Shown: positions 19,109 to 29,550 of the stretch, piece by piece
Numbering within the stretch: the first letter of the stretch is position 1
How the letters are laid out: each line of letters starts with the position of its first letter
NCBI GenBank assembly: GCA_033557465.1
Contig: CM066033.1
Location: forward strand, 709,763,637-709,827,636
Direction of reading: 5' to 3'
Length of the DNA stretch: 64,000 bases
DNA from: Ichthyophis bannanicus
Lineage: Eukaryota > Chordata > Amphibia > Gymnophiona > Ichthyophiidae
Notes under the pieces: generated by a model
Seen by the model: only the letters and a program-made list of their open reading frames with translations
Told to the model about the DNA's origin: nothing
Database searches by the model: none
Position numbers and translations under genes: made by a program

Positions 19109-21253
19109 TTAAGAATGGAACAGGTGTCTGAGGACAGCCTGACCAAACAAGGTATCCCGGCGGGAATCCTTGTCCAAGCAGTAATGAGCTGTGAAGGTAT
19201 GAACAGAGGCCCAGGTGGCTGCTCGACAGATCTGGTCGATGGACACAGAATTTAGATGAGCCATAGAGGTGGCCATGGCCCTCACATTATGAGCTGTGAC
19301 ATGGCTCTCCAGAGAAAGGTTCTTACTCTGGTAGGCAAAAGAAATACACTGAGCAATCCAATTGGACAGTGTTCTCTTAGAGACTGGAAGTCCCAAATGA
19401 GAAGGATCAAAAGCAACAAAAAGCTGGGAAGACTTTCTATGTTGCTGTGTCCTATGTAAGTAAAAAGCAAGAGCTCTTTTAAAATCCAGAGTATGAAGAT
19501 TCCTCTCTGCACTGGATGCATGAGGAGCTGGAAAAAAGACAGGTAAATATACCTCTTGATTAAGATGAAAAGGTGAGACCACTTTAGGCATAAAGTGTGG
19601 ATTTGTCCGAAGGACTACCTTGTCATGATGGAACCTTGTATAAGGTGAATTAGCCACTAAGGCCTGCAGTTCACTGATGTGGCGAGCAGAAGTGACTGCA
19701 ATGAGGAAAATAACCTTTCAGGAAAGAAATTTCAAGGAGGTAGTGGCTAAGGGTTCAAAAGGTGGATTCATAAGCTGACCAAGAACCAAATTTAAGTCCC
19801 ATGCCACCGGAGGAGGCCTAATGGGAGCTTTAGTTAAAGTTAGGCCTCTCATGAATCTTGAAGTAAGAGGATGAGAGGAGATAGGTTGTCCATTGATGGG
19901 CTTAAGGGATGCTGCAATAGCACTCAAATGGACTCTTACTGAATTTGTCTTAAGTCCTGCATTGGAGAGATGCAGGAGATAGTCTAACAAAGAAGTTAAA
20001 GGTAGATAGTCTAACAAAGAAGTTAAAGGTAGTGCCAGAGGATCAAGACCCTTTTCAGCACACCAAATGGAAAATCTTTTCCACTTAAAAGCATAGGAAC
20101 GCCTGGTGGAAGGTTTCCTGGAGGCATGAAGGATATCCTTCACCTGCTGAGAAAGATTCAAGTCTTGAAGGTCTAGGCCTTCAGTAACCAAGCTCTGAGG
20201 TGAAGGAACTTGGGGTTTGGGTGCCACAAAGTCCCTTCCTCCTGAGACAGAAGGTCTGGAGCAGCTCCCAAGTCCAGAGAGGGGGCTTGGGAGAGATGCA
20301 GAAGTAGAGGGTACCACACTTGGCGTGGCCAGTGTGGAGCTATGAGGATCATAGATCCTTGATCCCTCTGGAGTTTGAACAGAGTCTTGGGAATCAAGGG
20401 AATGGGTGGAAAGGCATACAGGAAGCCCTGACCCCAATGAAGGAGGAAGGCATCCTTGGCCTGAACCCCCTGACACGGAATTCTGGAACAGAACCGGGGA
20501 AGTTTGGCATTCCACGGACTTGCAAAGAGGTCTATGTCCAGGGTTCCCCATTCTTGGAAGATTCTGAGTACCTGATCCATGTGCAGGGACCATTCGTGTG
20601 GAAGCAGAACTCGACTGAGTCTGTCTGCCCAAGAGATTTGGATTCCTGGGAGATATACTGCCAGGAGATGGATTTGATGCTCTCTGGCGAAGGCCCACAA
20701 TCTTAGAGCTTCGTTGCAAAGCGACAGAGAGCCAGTTCCTCCTTGCTTGCTTATATAAAACATAGCTACTTGATTGTCCGTATGGATGAGGACTGTCTTG
20801 TAGCTGAGGAGGGTATGGAAGACCTTGAGAGCTAGAAAAACTGCTCGAAGCTCCAAGTGGTTGATATGAAGAGAGGTCTCCTGAGGGGACCAAGTGCCTT
20901 GAGTGGAGAGGTCCTGTAGATGAGCTCCCCAACCTGTCTGGGAGGCATCTGTTGTGAGGGTTGCTTGGGGCAACAATTGTTGGAAGGGGGACCCCAGCAA
21001 CAGATTTTGAGTGGACCTCCACCATTGGAGAGACCAAGAGAGACGTTTGGAGGTTGCTATTTGGTCTGAGAGAGCTCCTGAAGCTTGAGTCCACTGGGTG
21101 GACAAAGTCCATTGAGCTGCTCTCATGTGTAGGCGAGCATAGGGTACCACATGTACTGTGGAAGCCATGTGGCCCAGCAGTTGTAGCATCTCCCTGGCAG
21201 TTAAGTGGCTCTTTGACTGAATCTGGGAGGCTAGCTGCACTAGACGTTGGCAA
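19109..21253 (-). pseudogene. DIRS tyrosine recombinase (element E), one stop codon
   Basis: The frame is continuous from at least 21253 to 19109 except for one TGA at about 19718, where Trp of the conserved WKV is expected. The N-terminal ~330 residues are Ser/Pro-rich and overlap RNase H in the -1 frame. The recognisable core-binding part then begins (QQVKDILHASRKPSTRRSYAF, WDLNLVLGQLM). The catalytic domain has Arg in SARHISELQAL, HxxR in TAHNVRAMATSMA, ICRAATWASV and Tyr in TAHYCLDKDS. A 27-bp tandem duplication (about 19980-20035) repeats the LLDYLPLTS segment. It would integrate circular cDNA at short matching sites. Confidence 0.85.
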
Positions 21254-22097
21254 CGGGCCTGAGGAAGGTAGGCCCTTGCAGTGGTGGTATCCAACCAGGC
21301 CCCTGTGAATTCCAGGGACTGAGTAGGGATGAGCTGGGACTTTTGGAGGTTTACCACCAGTCCCAGATACTGCAGAATGCGCCTTGTGCAGTCCAGGGAA
21401 ATCTGGGCCTCTGACTGAGATGGAGCTCGGATGAGCCAGTCATCCAGGTATGGGAAGACAAATATTCCCAGAGTGCGTAGAAATGCAGCAACTACTGCCA
21501 TGCATTTGGTGAACACTCTTGGGGCAGAGGCCAGACCGAAAGGAAGCACTCTGTATTGGTAATGTTTTCCTTTCCTTGGAAAAGAAAACGCAGGAATCTT
21601 CTGTGAGATGGATGGATGAGAACATGTGTGTACGCATCCTTCAGATCTAGAGAACAAAGCCAATCCTGACTTTGAAGGTATGGAAGGAGAGTGCCCAGAG
21701 AAAGCATCTTGAACTTCTCCTTGCATAGAAATTTGTTCAATTCTCTGTGATCTAGAATGGGTCTGTATCCCCCTGTCTTCTTTGGAATGAGAAAATAGGG
21801 GGAGTAGAACCCTGACCCTTGTTGAAGAAGAGGAACTTCTTCTATTGCCCCTTGGGCAAGAAGGGTAGTTATCTCCTGACCTAAAAGGTCGAGAAGAGAT
21901 GTGGGAGAATTGAAGTGTCTCACCATGGTGTGGGGAGGAAGGTCTGAGAAATTAAGTTTGTAGCCCTCTCTTATAATGGAGAGGGTCCACTGCTTTGATG
22001 TGATTTGCACCCATCTGGGAGCAAAATGAGCTAACCTTCCTGGAATGGTGAGAGGTTCTGGCTGTGTTAAAGCCAGAAAGGCTAAGTTCTCTAGCAT
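20173..22097 (-). pseudogene. DIRS reverse transcriptase-RNase H (element E), one frameshift
   Basis: I chose the ATG at 22097, five nucleotides after the gag TGA; the frame is also open upstream through GTTTTTGAC. RT motifs are FYSPYFLIPKKTGGYRPILD, LCSLDLKDAYTHVLIHPSHR, YRVLPFGLASAPRVF and FPYLDDWLIR. RNase H follows (LTTDASQTGWGAHL, LELRAVFLALK, HTDNQVAMFYISKQGG, SWADRLSR). A frameshift near 21575, in the run of Fs and Gs after LRFLFQGK, splits the palm between two frames (22100-21492 and 21726-20173). RT normally copies the element RNA, and the RNase H acidic residues are present. RT is +1 relative to gag. Confidence 0.85.
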
Positions 22098-22101
22098 CAA
22101 G

Positions 22102-23867
22102 TCAAAAACCCTGAGGGGGTTGGGACTGCTGGGTTACAGCAGCCCCTGTAGACTTAGGCCTGGCCTGCTTAGGTTGCTGACGCTTAGCGGTAAAGCGACC
22201 TGTAGAAGATTGTTGGCCAGAAGTGGAAGGAAACCTGCCCTTTTTGAAAAAAGACTTTTTAAAAGTCTTTTTCTTGGCAGGAATGGAGGTAGACCTTGAA
22301 AGTCTATCCAGAGCAGAATTCTCTGCATCCATTTGAGTGGCTTTAATTTGCCACTCTCTGCCAAACAGATTTTCACCTGTACAGGGCAGATTTCCTAAGC
22401 CATCTTGAACCCAGGGTTCTAAATCAGAAGCCTGGAGCCAAGCAATTCTGCGAGCAGCTATGGCAATACCTGAGGCTCTACTGGCACCTTCAAAGGAGTC
22501 AAAGGCTGCCCTGTTTGAGAACTTGGAGATGTCTCGAGTATGCTTAAGCCACATGCAGAATTCTTCCCTTTTATCTTCTGGAATAAAAGGGAGGAAAGTG
22601 TGCAACTTTTCTGCCACTTCTTTCAGAAACATACCCATATAAAGGCTATATGAGTTGATTCTGGCAATAAGCATACTGGCCTGGAAGATTTTCCTACCAA
22701 AAGCATCCAAGGTCCTGCATTCTCTTCCTGGAGGAGCAGAAGTGTGTCTCTTTGTACTCTTTATCCTCTTCATAGCTGACTGCACCACAATGGAATGGTG
22801 AAGAAGCTGAGTTTTCTGGAACCCAGGACAAGGAGGGACACGATACATAGTGTCCAACCTGTGAGAATGAGGAGAGAGAGTGAGAGGAGTCTCCCATAAA
22901 TCAATCATGTGTTCATGAAGAATCTCATGAATTGGTAAGGTGACTGCCTCTTTAGGAGCCTTAGAGTATCCTAAAATATCTAATTTTTTTGCTCTAGGCT
23001 CTGATTCAGAGGTTACTGAAATAGAGAGTCCTTTAGCTACTTCTCTTATGAAGTCTTGAAAGGACAAGTCCTCTGGAGGAGACATTCTTCGTTTTGGAGA
23101 AGAAGTCTCCTCAGGAAGGGCTATGGATACTTGCGGTATCGACATCGGGCGTCCCCGGTACCGGATCGGTACCGAGAAGTAGCCCTGGACAAGGAACTGC
23201 AGCAGTCGGTATCCTGGTCGATGTCGATGTAGTCGGTACCAGCATCGGCGCTGGTGCCGGTACCGGAACCGATACCGACAACGGAGCTCGTTGCGATATC
23301 ATCGGCGTCGCAGCTTGAATGAAGGACTGTATAAGCCTGCTGCATGGACAGAACATTCTGATCCATCGACGCCACGAAAGCCTGGAAGTCGGTACCGGTG
23401 GATTGTGCCGGTACCCCAGAGCAATCTAACAGGTGATCGGTCGAGGCCGTGCCATCGATGTCAACCTGTAACCCCATAGGAGGAGCTTTGGAAGCCGGAG
23501 CTTCCCGCCGGGGTTGTTTGGCTGGTGCAGGATCCTCGAGGGCAAGCCCGGAGGCATCTCGATGCTTAGAGGGAGATCTACCCTTCGAGGACCTGCTGCT
23601 AGGTTTATGTTTGGTTACCTGAGATCCTTCAGGAGAAGAAGTCCTGGAAGATGTCGATGCTACTGCCGGTGCCTCAGCGGGAAACAGCACATGGAGCTTA
23701 GCTGCTCGGTTCTGTAACCCCCGTTTAGACATTAGGGAGCAGGAGAGACAATCCGGAATAGAGTGTTCAGGACCCAAACATTTAAGACACCATTCATGGG
23801 TATCTGTAACAGAAATAGTACCGCTATACTTAGTGCATTTTTTGAACCCGGAGGTTGGCTTTTCCAT
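22102..23867 (-). pseudogene. DIRS gag (element E), frameshifted
   Basis: ATG 23867 opens the zinc motif, but the second Cys is Tyr (CTKYSG instead of CTKC); HEWCLKCLGPEHS and DCLSC follow. Then come basic RSPSKHRDAS, GTD/SVP repeats encoded by GGTACC-rich DNA, and the core (LSFQDFIREVAKGLSI, LPIHEILHEHM, SPHSHRLDTMYR, FQASMLIARINSYSLYMG, NLPCTGENLFGREW). Two frameshifts between 23300 and 23130 move the frame. The C-terminus is basic (KKKTFKKSFFKKGRF) and ends QPPQGF at TGA 22104-22102. The stop context is GGT TTT TGA C. Confidence 0.8.
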
Positions 23868-24082
23868 GGGGGAAATTTTCTTGTGGGCCCTGAGGCCTTA
23901 AGAAGAAAAATACACCAAGTGAGGAAAAATATTGATATTTAAAAAAAAAAGAAAAGAAAAGAAAAGACCGGCGGTACCGGTCCGGAGTCAGGGAAGGCAG
24001 ACACGCGACCAAAGAAATAAAATAAAATAAAGAACTTCTTCAGCGGTGACAGAGCTCGACCTGCTGGCTCCGCGGCAAAGAA

Positions 24083-24247
24083 GAACTGAGGAGAATTGGT
24101 TAGGAAAGGCGGGAAGGCAGCGTGCAGGCGCTGTGGGATGCTCCCTAAAGCTTTCCTTTTTGGGAAGCTGGGGAACGTTCCCGCGCAGGCTCCGTCAGTA
24201 CCGACGTACCCATATGTGAAGACTCATTCCTGCTTGTTCCTGGAGAT
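24083..24247 (-). repeat. 5' inverted terminal repeat of element E
   Basis: The inverted partner of 18655-18817. The palindrome is mutated here (CGTCAGTACCGACG). The outer end is TTCCTGGAGAT at 24247. The leader between it and gag (23868-24082) has an A/T-rich tract near 23940-23965 and the word ACCGGCGGTACCGGT. Confidence 0.85.
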
Positions 24248-25160
24248 TAGAAATAAGTCTGGAAGAGTGAATGAAGGATATACAGTAGGCAAAAAGGGAG
24301 AGGGATCTACCTCGTAGTACAATTACGGTTACATAACATTATTCAAGAAAACTGTTGACAGTAAGGCATGAACCTTGTTTTTTGGGCTTGTACCCATGCA
24401 TGTTCTCTTTACTTCTATCAGACACAATGAATTTAGCTGATATCACCTGACCTACACTATCAACACTCAAAGACCTATCATTATCACTCTGCTTGTACAT
24501 GTCCATTTACATCAACATGCACAAGGTGGGGGGGGGGGATTTGGAGGGGGAAGGGGGCATGGAGAACGAACAGGTTTTTGAATGCCACACAACTAAAAAG
24601 ATAATAAAACAAAATTTCTAATTTGAATACTTACCATAATTGGCTTGCCCTGAAAGGTTTTGACTTCTTCCCTTAGGTACTTAAATGCCTACATGTAAAA
24701 GAAATTCATGTGTCTTTAACTTTGCAGAAGTACATGCAAAGACAGGTTATATTATCAGTACAGCTATATTCATATACAATGCAAAGTATTCACTAATCAT
24801 CCAAGCAAACCAAAGCCAGCTTGTTTAAGACACCAAACCCCATCAACTACTCCCCTCTCAAGCCTCCTTCCCCCCACCCTTTACAACAGATAATCTCACA
24901 ATACAGCTCATTCATGATCCAACTTATCAACTGATGCTGTAAAGCAATTAGCTTCTCCATCAACATAACAGAGTAAATGAACAAGACATTGAACCATTGC
25001 CAGAGGCTCTAAATTATTCCATCAGTATGCTATTTCACAACAGGTAGGCCCTAATAGGCTTGTGATTTATCTGTGGTGATCAAGGACTCCAGTAAGTCAG
25101 TATAAATATTTTTGGATACAAAGGTATCAATTAGCAGCTTCTAGACCTGCTACCAGAAAA
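24248..25160 (-). other. LARP4 intron sequence around the exon
   Basis: Apart from the exon, this is the longest stretch without a recognisable transposon. It holds a G-run at 24527-24538 and a C/T-rich tract near 24840-24880. I found no second exon, no conserved frame and no RNA gene. The right edge abuts element F at 25161. Confidence 0.6.
24635..24688 (-). CDS. LARP4: Host exon, LARP4 (La-related protein 4)
   Basis: On the minus strand a polypyrimidine-rich acceptor (TTTCTTTTACATGTAG) ends at 24689. The exon runs 24688-24635 and a consensus donor (GTAAGTATT) follows. The 54 nt are 18 codons in phase 0: AFKYLREEVKTFQGKPIM. I recognise this as the segment after DTDAQQ and before ARIKAINTFF in vertebrate LARP4, at the end of the RRM-like domain; it is recalled, not searched. 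LARP4 binds poly(A) and PABP and stabilises mRNA in the cytoplasm. The neighbouring exons are not in the window, so the flanking introns exceed 24 kb and 39 kb. The paralogue LARP4B differs in this stretch as I recall it (KVFKGKPIK). The exon lies 387 bp from element E and 472 bp from element F. Confidence 0.85.
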
Positions 25161-25449
25161 GGTAGTTACTCACCTGTAGCAGTTCTCCATGGACAGCAGG
25201 AATAAGTCCTCATATATAGGTAATGTCTCCGATGGAGCCCCATGTGGAACGCTTCCCAGCTTCTATTGGAAGCTTTTGGGAGGCCTTCCCACCTGTCGCC
25301 GCAGTACCACCATCTTCAGTGTGATAACAAAACTGTAGCAGAGGGAGGGTTGTGAGGACTTATTCCTGTTGTCCACAGAGAACATCTGCTACAGGTGAGT
25401 AACTACCTTTTTCTCCATGGACAAGCAGAAAGGAAGTCCTCACATATGG
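25161..25449 (-). repeat. 3' ITR and ICR of element F
   Basis: The ITR starts GGTAGTTACTCACCTGTAGC; its sense strand gives CTACAG/GTGAGT, a splice-donor consensus with the cut at 25174/25173. The ICR at 25352-25449 joins the reverse complement of this end to that of the 31700-31738 end. Confidence 0.75.
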
Positions 25450-26137
25450 AACTCCCAAGCTACAGGCTACCGAAAACAGAAGAGGCCACCGAGAAGCCCA
25501 ACAGGGGAAAAACTGAACTAAAAACTGTAGAAAGGGACTCAAAAGTGGGGTACCAGAGCCCTCTGAAAAGTTCAGAAATATAGGAAACAGCATGGAATTT
25601 TGCTGACAGCCTGAAGCTTGATCTATAGCAGCTTAACCGTGTATGGTTATAGAAGCCAAGGTCATATTTTGCAGATGAAATTGTTTTGTGCGAGAGAATT
25701 CTTATGGAGACAGGATGTTTTTGTTTGTCCTGACGTATGAGCAATGTCTATGCCTAGTTTGACCCAAAACACATAGTGTTTCGTTTGATTTGTAAAGCAG
25801 AAGCATGACAGAGTGATAAGATGAAATTGTAAAATATAACATATTTTTCCTAATAAATGAAGTGCTATGGCCTAGCTAAGGTGAGGGATTTACAGGAGAC
25901 TGCTCAAGTTGGCAGGCCTGTGAGTCTCCCTTAAGGCCTTAAGTAGTACTGCTATTGATATAATTCTTTGTGTATGTATGTTTTCATTTCATGCCTTAAT
26001 TTAAATTTAGAGAATTAGAGCCAAAGAGCCAAGGTTGGTGAGCCCTGTCAGAAGTAGAGCAGGCAAGCAAGAACTGGAGAATCAACTATGTACAGAAATG
26101 GCAGCTCACAAAAAGGAACTCGGCTGATTCGGCTTCT

Positions 26138-27523
26138 TCACCATTTGTTTTTGTTTTGTGTTTTTTTGGTAGCCTGGACGTACAGGAGGGCCTTGGAAGG
26201 ATGAAGTTGGATTCTAATCCCCAAGCTGATGCCGGAATATCGATTGGCCGAAGTTTCTGTCACATTAGGAATCCCCATCCAGACAGTAGTGAATGTGAAT
26301 GTGTAGACAGAAGACCACATTGCAGCCCTGCAGATCTCTTCCATGGAGACAGAGTGCAAGCTGGCCACCGACGCAGCCATGGCTCTGACGTTATGAGTTG
26401 TGGCATGACCATTAAGGCATAAGCAAAAAGATGCAGTTTGCCAGCCAAATTTGAAGAGTATGCTTGGAAATGGCAGCCGCTAGAGCTTGCTGGGGTCAAA
26501 AGAAACAGCTGGGTGGACCTGTCAGTGGGCCTTCGTCTGCTTTAAGTAGGAGGTTAAGACTCATTTGCAGTAAAAAAATGTGCAGCACCACTTCCCCTCT
26601 GTGGGAATGAGACCACAGGAAGAAAGTTGGCAGGATGACTAAGATGCAAAGCAGATACCACCTTTGGAAGGCATCGAGAATAAGTGTGCATAAAAAGAGA
26701 AGATATGCCATACTGGGTCAGATCAAGGACCATCAAGCCCAGTATCCTGTTTCCAACAGTGGCCAATCTAGGTCACAAGTACCTAGCAATTTCCCCAAAA
26801 GACACAGGTTCCACAATGCTTGTACTGGGTCAAGCAGTGGATATTCTGGGTCCACTTTAATAATGGTTTATGGACCTTTCCTCCAGGAACTTGTCCAAAC
26901 CTTTTTTAAAACCGGCTACACTAACAGCTTTTACTACATCCTCCGCTAGCAAATTCCAGAATTTGATTACACGCTAAGTGAAAAAATATTTTCTCCTATT
27001 AGTCTTAAATAGGTTATCCTGTAGCTTCACTGCATGCCCCCTAGTCTTTCTATATTTTGATGGGACTAATCATCAAAATATAGAAGGACTACTCTAATAT
27101 GATGGAGCCTTGTGTACGGGGGATGAGAGCTTGGAGCACACTTATCTGGCATGCTGATGTAATTGCCACCAGAAACAAGACTTTCCAGGTCAAAAATATT
27201 ATAGAGCGGGAATCGAGTGACTCAATGGAAGTTAACATAAGCTGCGTCAGAACCACACTGAGGTCCCAAGCCATTGTTGAAGGCTTGAAGGGAGGCTTCG
27301 AGAGAAGCAAACCCTGCATAAAGCAGACCACTAAATGCTAAGCGGAAACAGACCTCCCCTCCATTCTGTGATAGCATGCCCCAGTCGCGCTGAGGTGAAC
27401 CATGACAGAGTTGGACTTAAGACCCGACTCAGAGAGGAGTAGGAGGTACTTGAGTAATCTCTCAGTGGGGCAATTAAAAGGATCTAGCGCCTGTTCTGCA
27501 CACCAGATTGCAACCTCTTCCAT
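26138..27523 (-). pseudogene. DIRS tyrosine recombinase (element F), decayed
   Basis: Fragments in several frames align with element E: WDLSVVLTQLM, FLVAITSACQISVLQAL (Cys in place of the catalytic Arg of SARxIS), CLPKVVSALHLS, HNVRAMAASVASLHSV (HxxR kept), EEICRAAMWSSVYTF, and a shifted active-site region near 26290. A CR1 fragment (26694-27085) interrupts it between the strand after LQAL and the LPKVV block. It is non-functional. Confidence 0.75.
26694..27085 (-). mobile_element. CR1 LINE 3' end, 5'-truncated with inverted duplication
   Basis: The minus-strand sequence is the CR1 ORF2 C-terminus and 3' UTR: the end with GGGCTTGATGGTCC and GACCCAGTATGGC lies at 26710-26760. It is homologous to 45180-45508. 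The truncated 5' end carries 15-bp inverted arms (27048-27062 and 27071-27085) separated by 8 nt. Confidence 0.8.
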
Positions 27524-27611
27524 TTGAATACATAAGACCTTCTTGTCGAGGCCCTCCTGGAGGCCAACAAAACATCTGTTACTTTGTCATGCAGGTTAAC
27601 CTCCAACAGGA

Positions 27612-29460
27612 CTAGCCTCTCAACATCCATTCAGTTAGGGCCAGGGACTGGACACTGGGATGTAGCATCCTCCCATCTTCCGATGATGCAGAGCCCAGCC
27701 GTAGAGGTTCCCACTGGGAGAGCTGAAGCAGAAGGGGAAACCACAGCTGTCTGGGCCAATACGGCATGATGGCTATCATCATAACCCTGTCTGTCTGGAG
27801 TTTCAGCAGGGTCTTTGCTATGAGAGGTATGGGAGGATACACATATTGCAGGCCCTTCCCCCAATACAGAGGAAAGCATCTGGTGCCAGCCTGCTGTGTG
27901 AGGCAACACTGGAGCAGAACTGATCCATTTGGGCATTTTGTTGGGTAGCAAGCAGGCCTGAGGGAGTACCCCACCCACCTCTGAAGAATGTGGGTTGTGA
28001 CATCCCTGTCCAGTGTTCATTCATGCAGCTGGCAGATGCAACTCAAGCAGCTCCACTAGGGTATTCGGTTCCCCTGGCAGATATGTGGCCCTTAGCTCCA
28101 TCCCATAAGTGATGGTAAACCTCCATAAACGGACTGTCCCCCAGCACAGGAGAAACGAACCTGTGCCCCCCTGCTTGCTTATGTAGTACATCACAACCTG
28201 ACTGGCAGTCTAATTCAGGACAATCTGGTTAGCTAGCCATTCTCGGAAAGCCCTGACGCATTCATTATGGTGCTCAGTTCCAAGAAACTGATCTGGTGTA
28301 AGCTCTCCTGTTCAGACCAGATACCCCAAGTGTGAAGGTCATCCAGATGTATTCCCCAACCCAGTTTGGATGCATCTGTTAATTTTTTCTGTGAGACCCC
28401 GAGATGGTTCTGATGATCCAACCACCAGTGCAGACATTGGGCAAGAGGGCCGGAGACAGACACTCAATTCTGAAGGTGGCTGGTGGCTTGGTTCTGCTGA
28501 GACCTCAGTGTCCATTGAGCCTGTCTCATTGAAAGACGAGCCATGGGTGTGACTAGAGGCCATGTGGCCGAGCACGGTCAGCGTCCCTTGAGCCATTGTC
28601 TGACAATTCTGCTGGGTACCTCAGACCAAGGCCATCAATTTCTGGAGTAAGTTTAGCAGAAGGAAGGCCTTTCCTTGAGTCGTGTTGAGGAGAGCCCCTG
28701 TGAACTCCAGCTGTTGGCAGGCTGAAGGTGGGACTTTGGGTGACTAACTACAAACCAACAGCTCTAGCATCTGAATGGTCAACCGTGTTGATTGCTGGAC
28801 TCCATCTGAAGTCCCAGATAAGAGAAGACAAATACTCCTAGTTTTCTGAGATAAGCCACTACCACTGCGAGATATTTTGTGAAGAATTGGGGCACCAAGG
28901 CCAGCCTGAAAGGTAGTACCCGGCATTGAAAGTGCTATTCTACCAGGACGAATCTGAGATACCTCCTGTGAACGGGATGGATTGGTAATGTGGTAAATGT
29001 CCTTTAGATCCAGGGAGCATAGCCAATTGTCTTTCTGAAGATAAGGGAGCATGTTACCTAGAGATACCATCTTGAATTTTCTTTGTACCAGAAAAGTATT
29101 GAGATCTCTGAGGTCCAGGATAGGACGAACACCCCCTCCCCACTCCCGTCCTTTTGGGGACCAGAAAGTACCTAGAATAAAATCCCCAAATGATCTGCTC
29201 CTGCAGCATGGGCTCAATAGCAAGATCTCTCTCCGAAGTAGGTTTAGATGCAAAGGGTCAAGAAAATAAGCCGGGGGGGGGGGGCAGAGGCGTGGGGGGG
29301 CAGCTCGGTAACTGCAACATGTAGCTGCTTTGGACCATTTGTAGCACCCACGAGTCTGACGTTATAAGGGGCCACCCATGGGCAAAAAGAGTGAGCCTTC
29401 CCCCCATCAGAGGGCTCCTCTTTGTAGACACTGGTAGATTGGCTATGCTTCGGAGGAACC
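27612..29460 (-). pseudogene. DIRS reverse transcriptase-RNase H (element F), decayed
   Basis: RT traces are VRPILDLRDLNTFLVQRKFKMVSLG, LPYLQKDNWLCSLDLKDIY and later frames with the palm. RNase H traces include KLGWGIHLDDL near 28360. The downstream region carries the PPIPLIAKTLLKLQ block seen in all family members (27850). GGGTTTTGAC at about 29465-29474 marks the start of the frame, as in A and E. The YLDD box is not readable in one frame. It is a dead copy. Confidence 0.7.
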
Positions 29461-29550
29461 AGTCAAAACCCCAGGCGAGGGAGCCTGTGTGTTTTGCTGG
29501 GAGGTTTGAGGACCAGGGAAGTACCTGAGCCTACATGGGTAGCAAGTCTT

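Larger units (their letters stand above)
18628..24247 (-). mobile_element. DIRS element E, complete architecture
   Basis: This is the best preserved structure in the window, about 5.6 kb. Sense order is 5' ITR (24247-24083), gag, RT-RNase H, tyrosine recombinase, ICR (18995-18900) and 3' ITR (18817-18628). The ITRs match over about 163 bp, and the 3' copy has about 27 extra outer bases, the asymmetry known for Dictyostelium DIRS-1. Gag and RT each carry frameshifts and the recombinase has one stop, so it looks dead but fairly young. No clear target duplication flanks it. Confidence 0.85.

Noticed and set aside
24840..24880. Second LARP4 exon in the intron around 24248-25160
   Set aside because: No frame matching the preceding or following LARP4 residues and no acceptor-donor pair was found.
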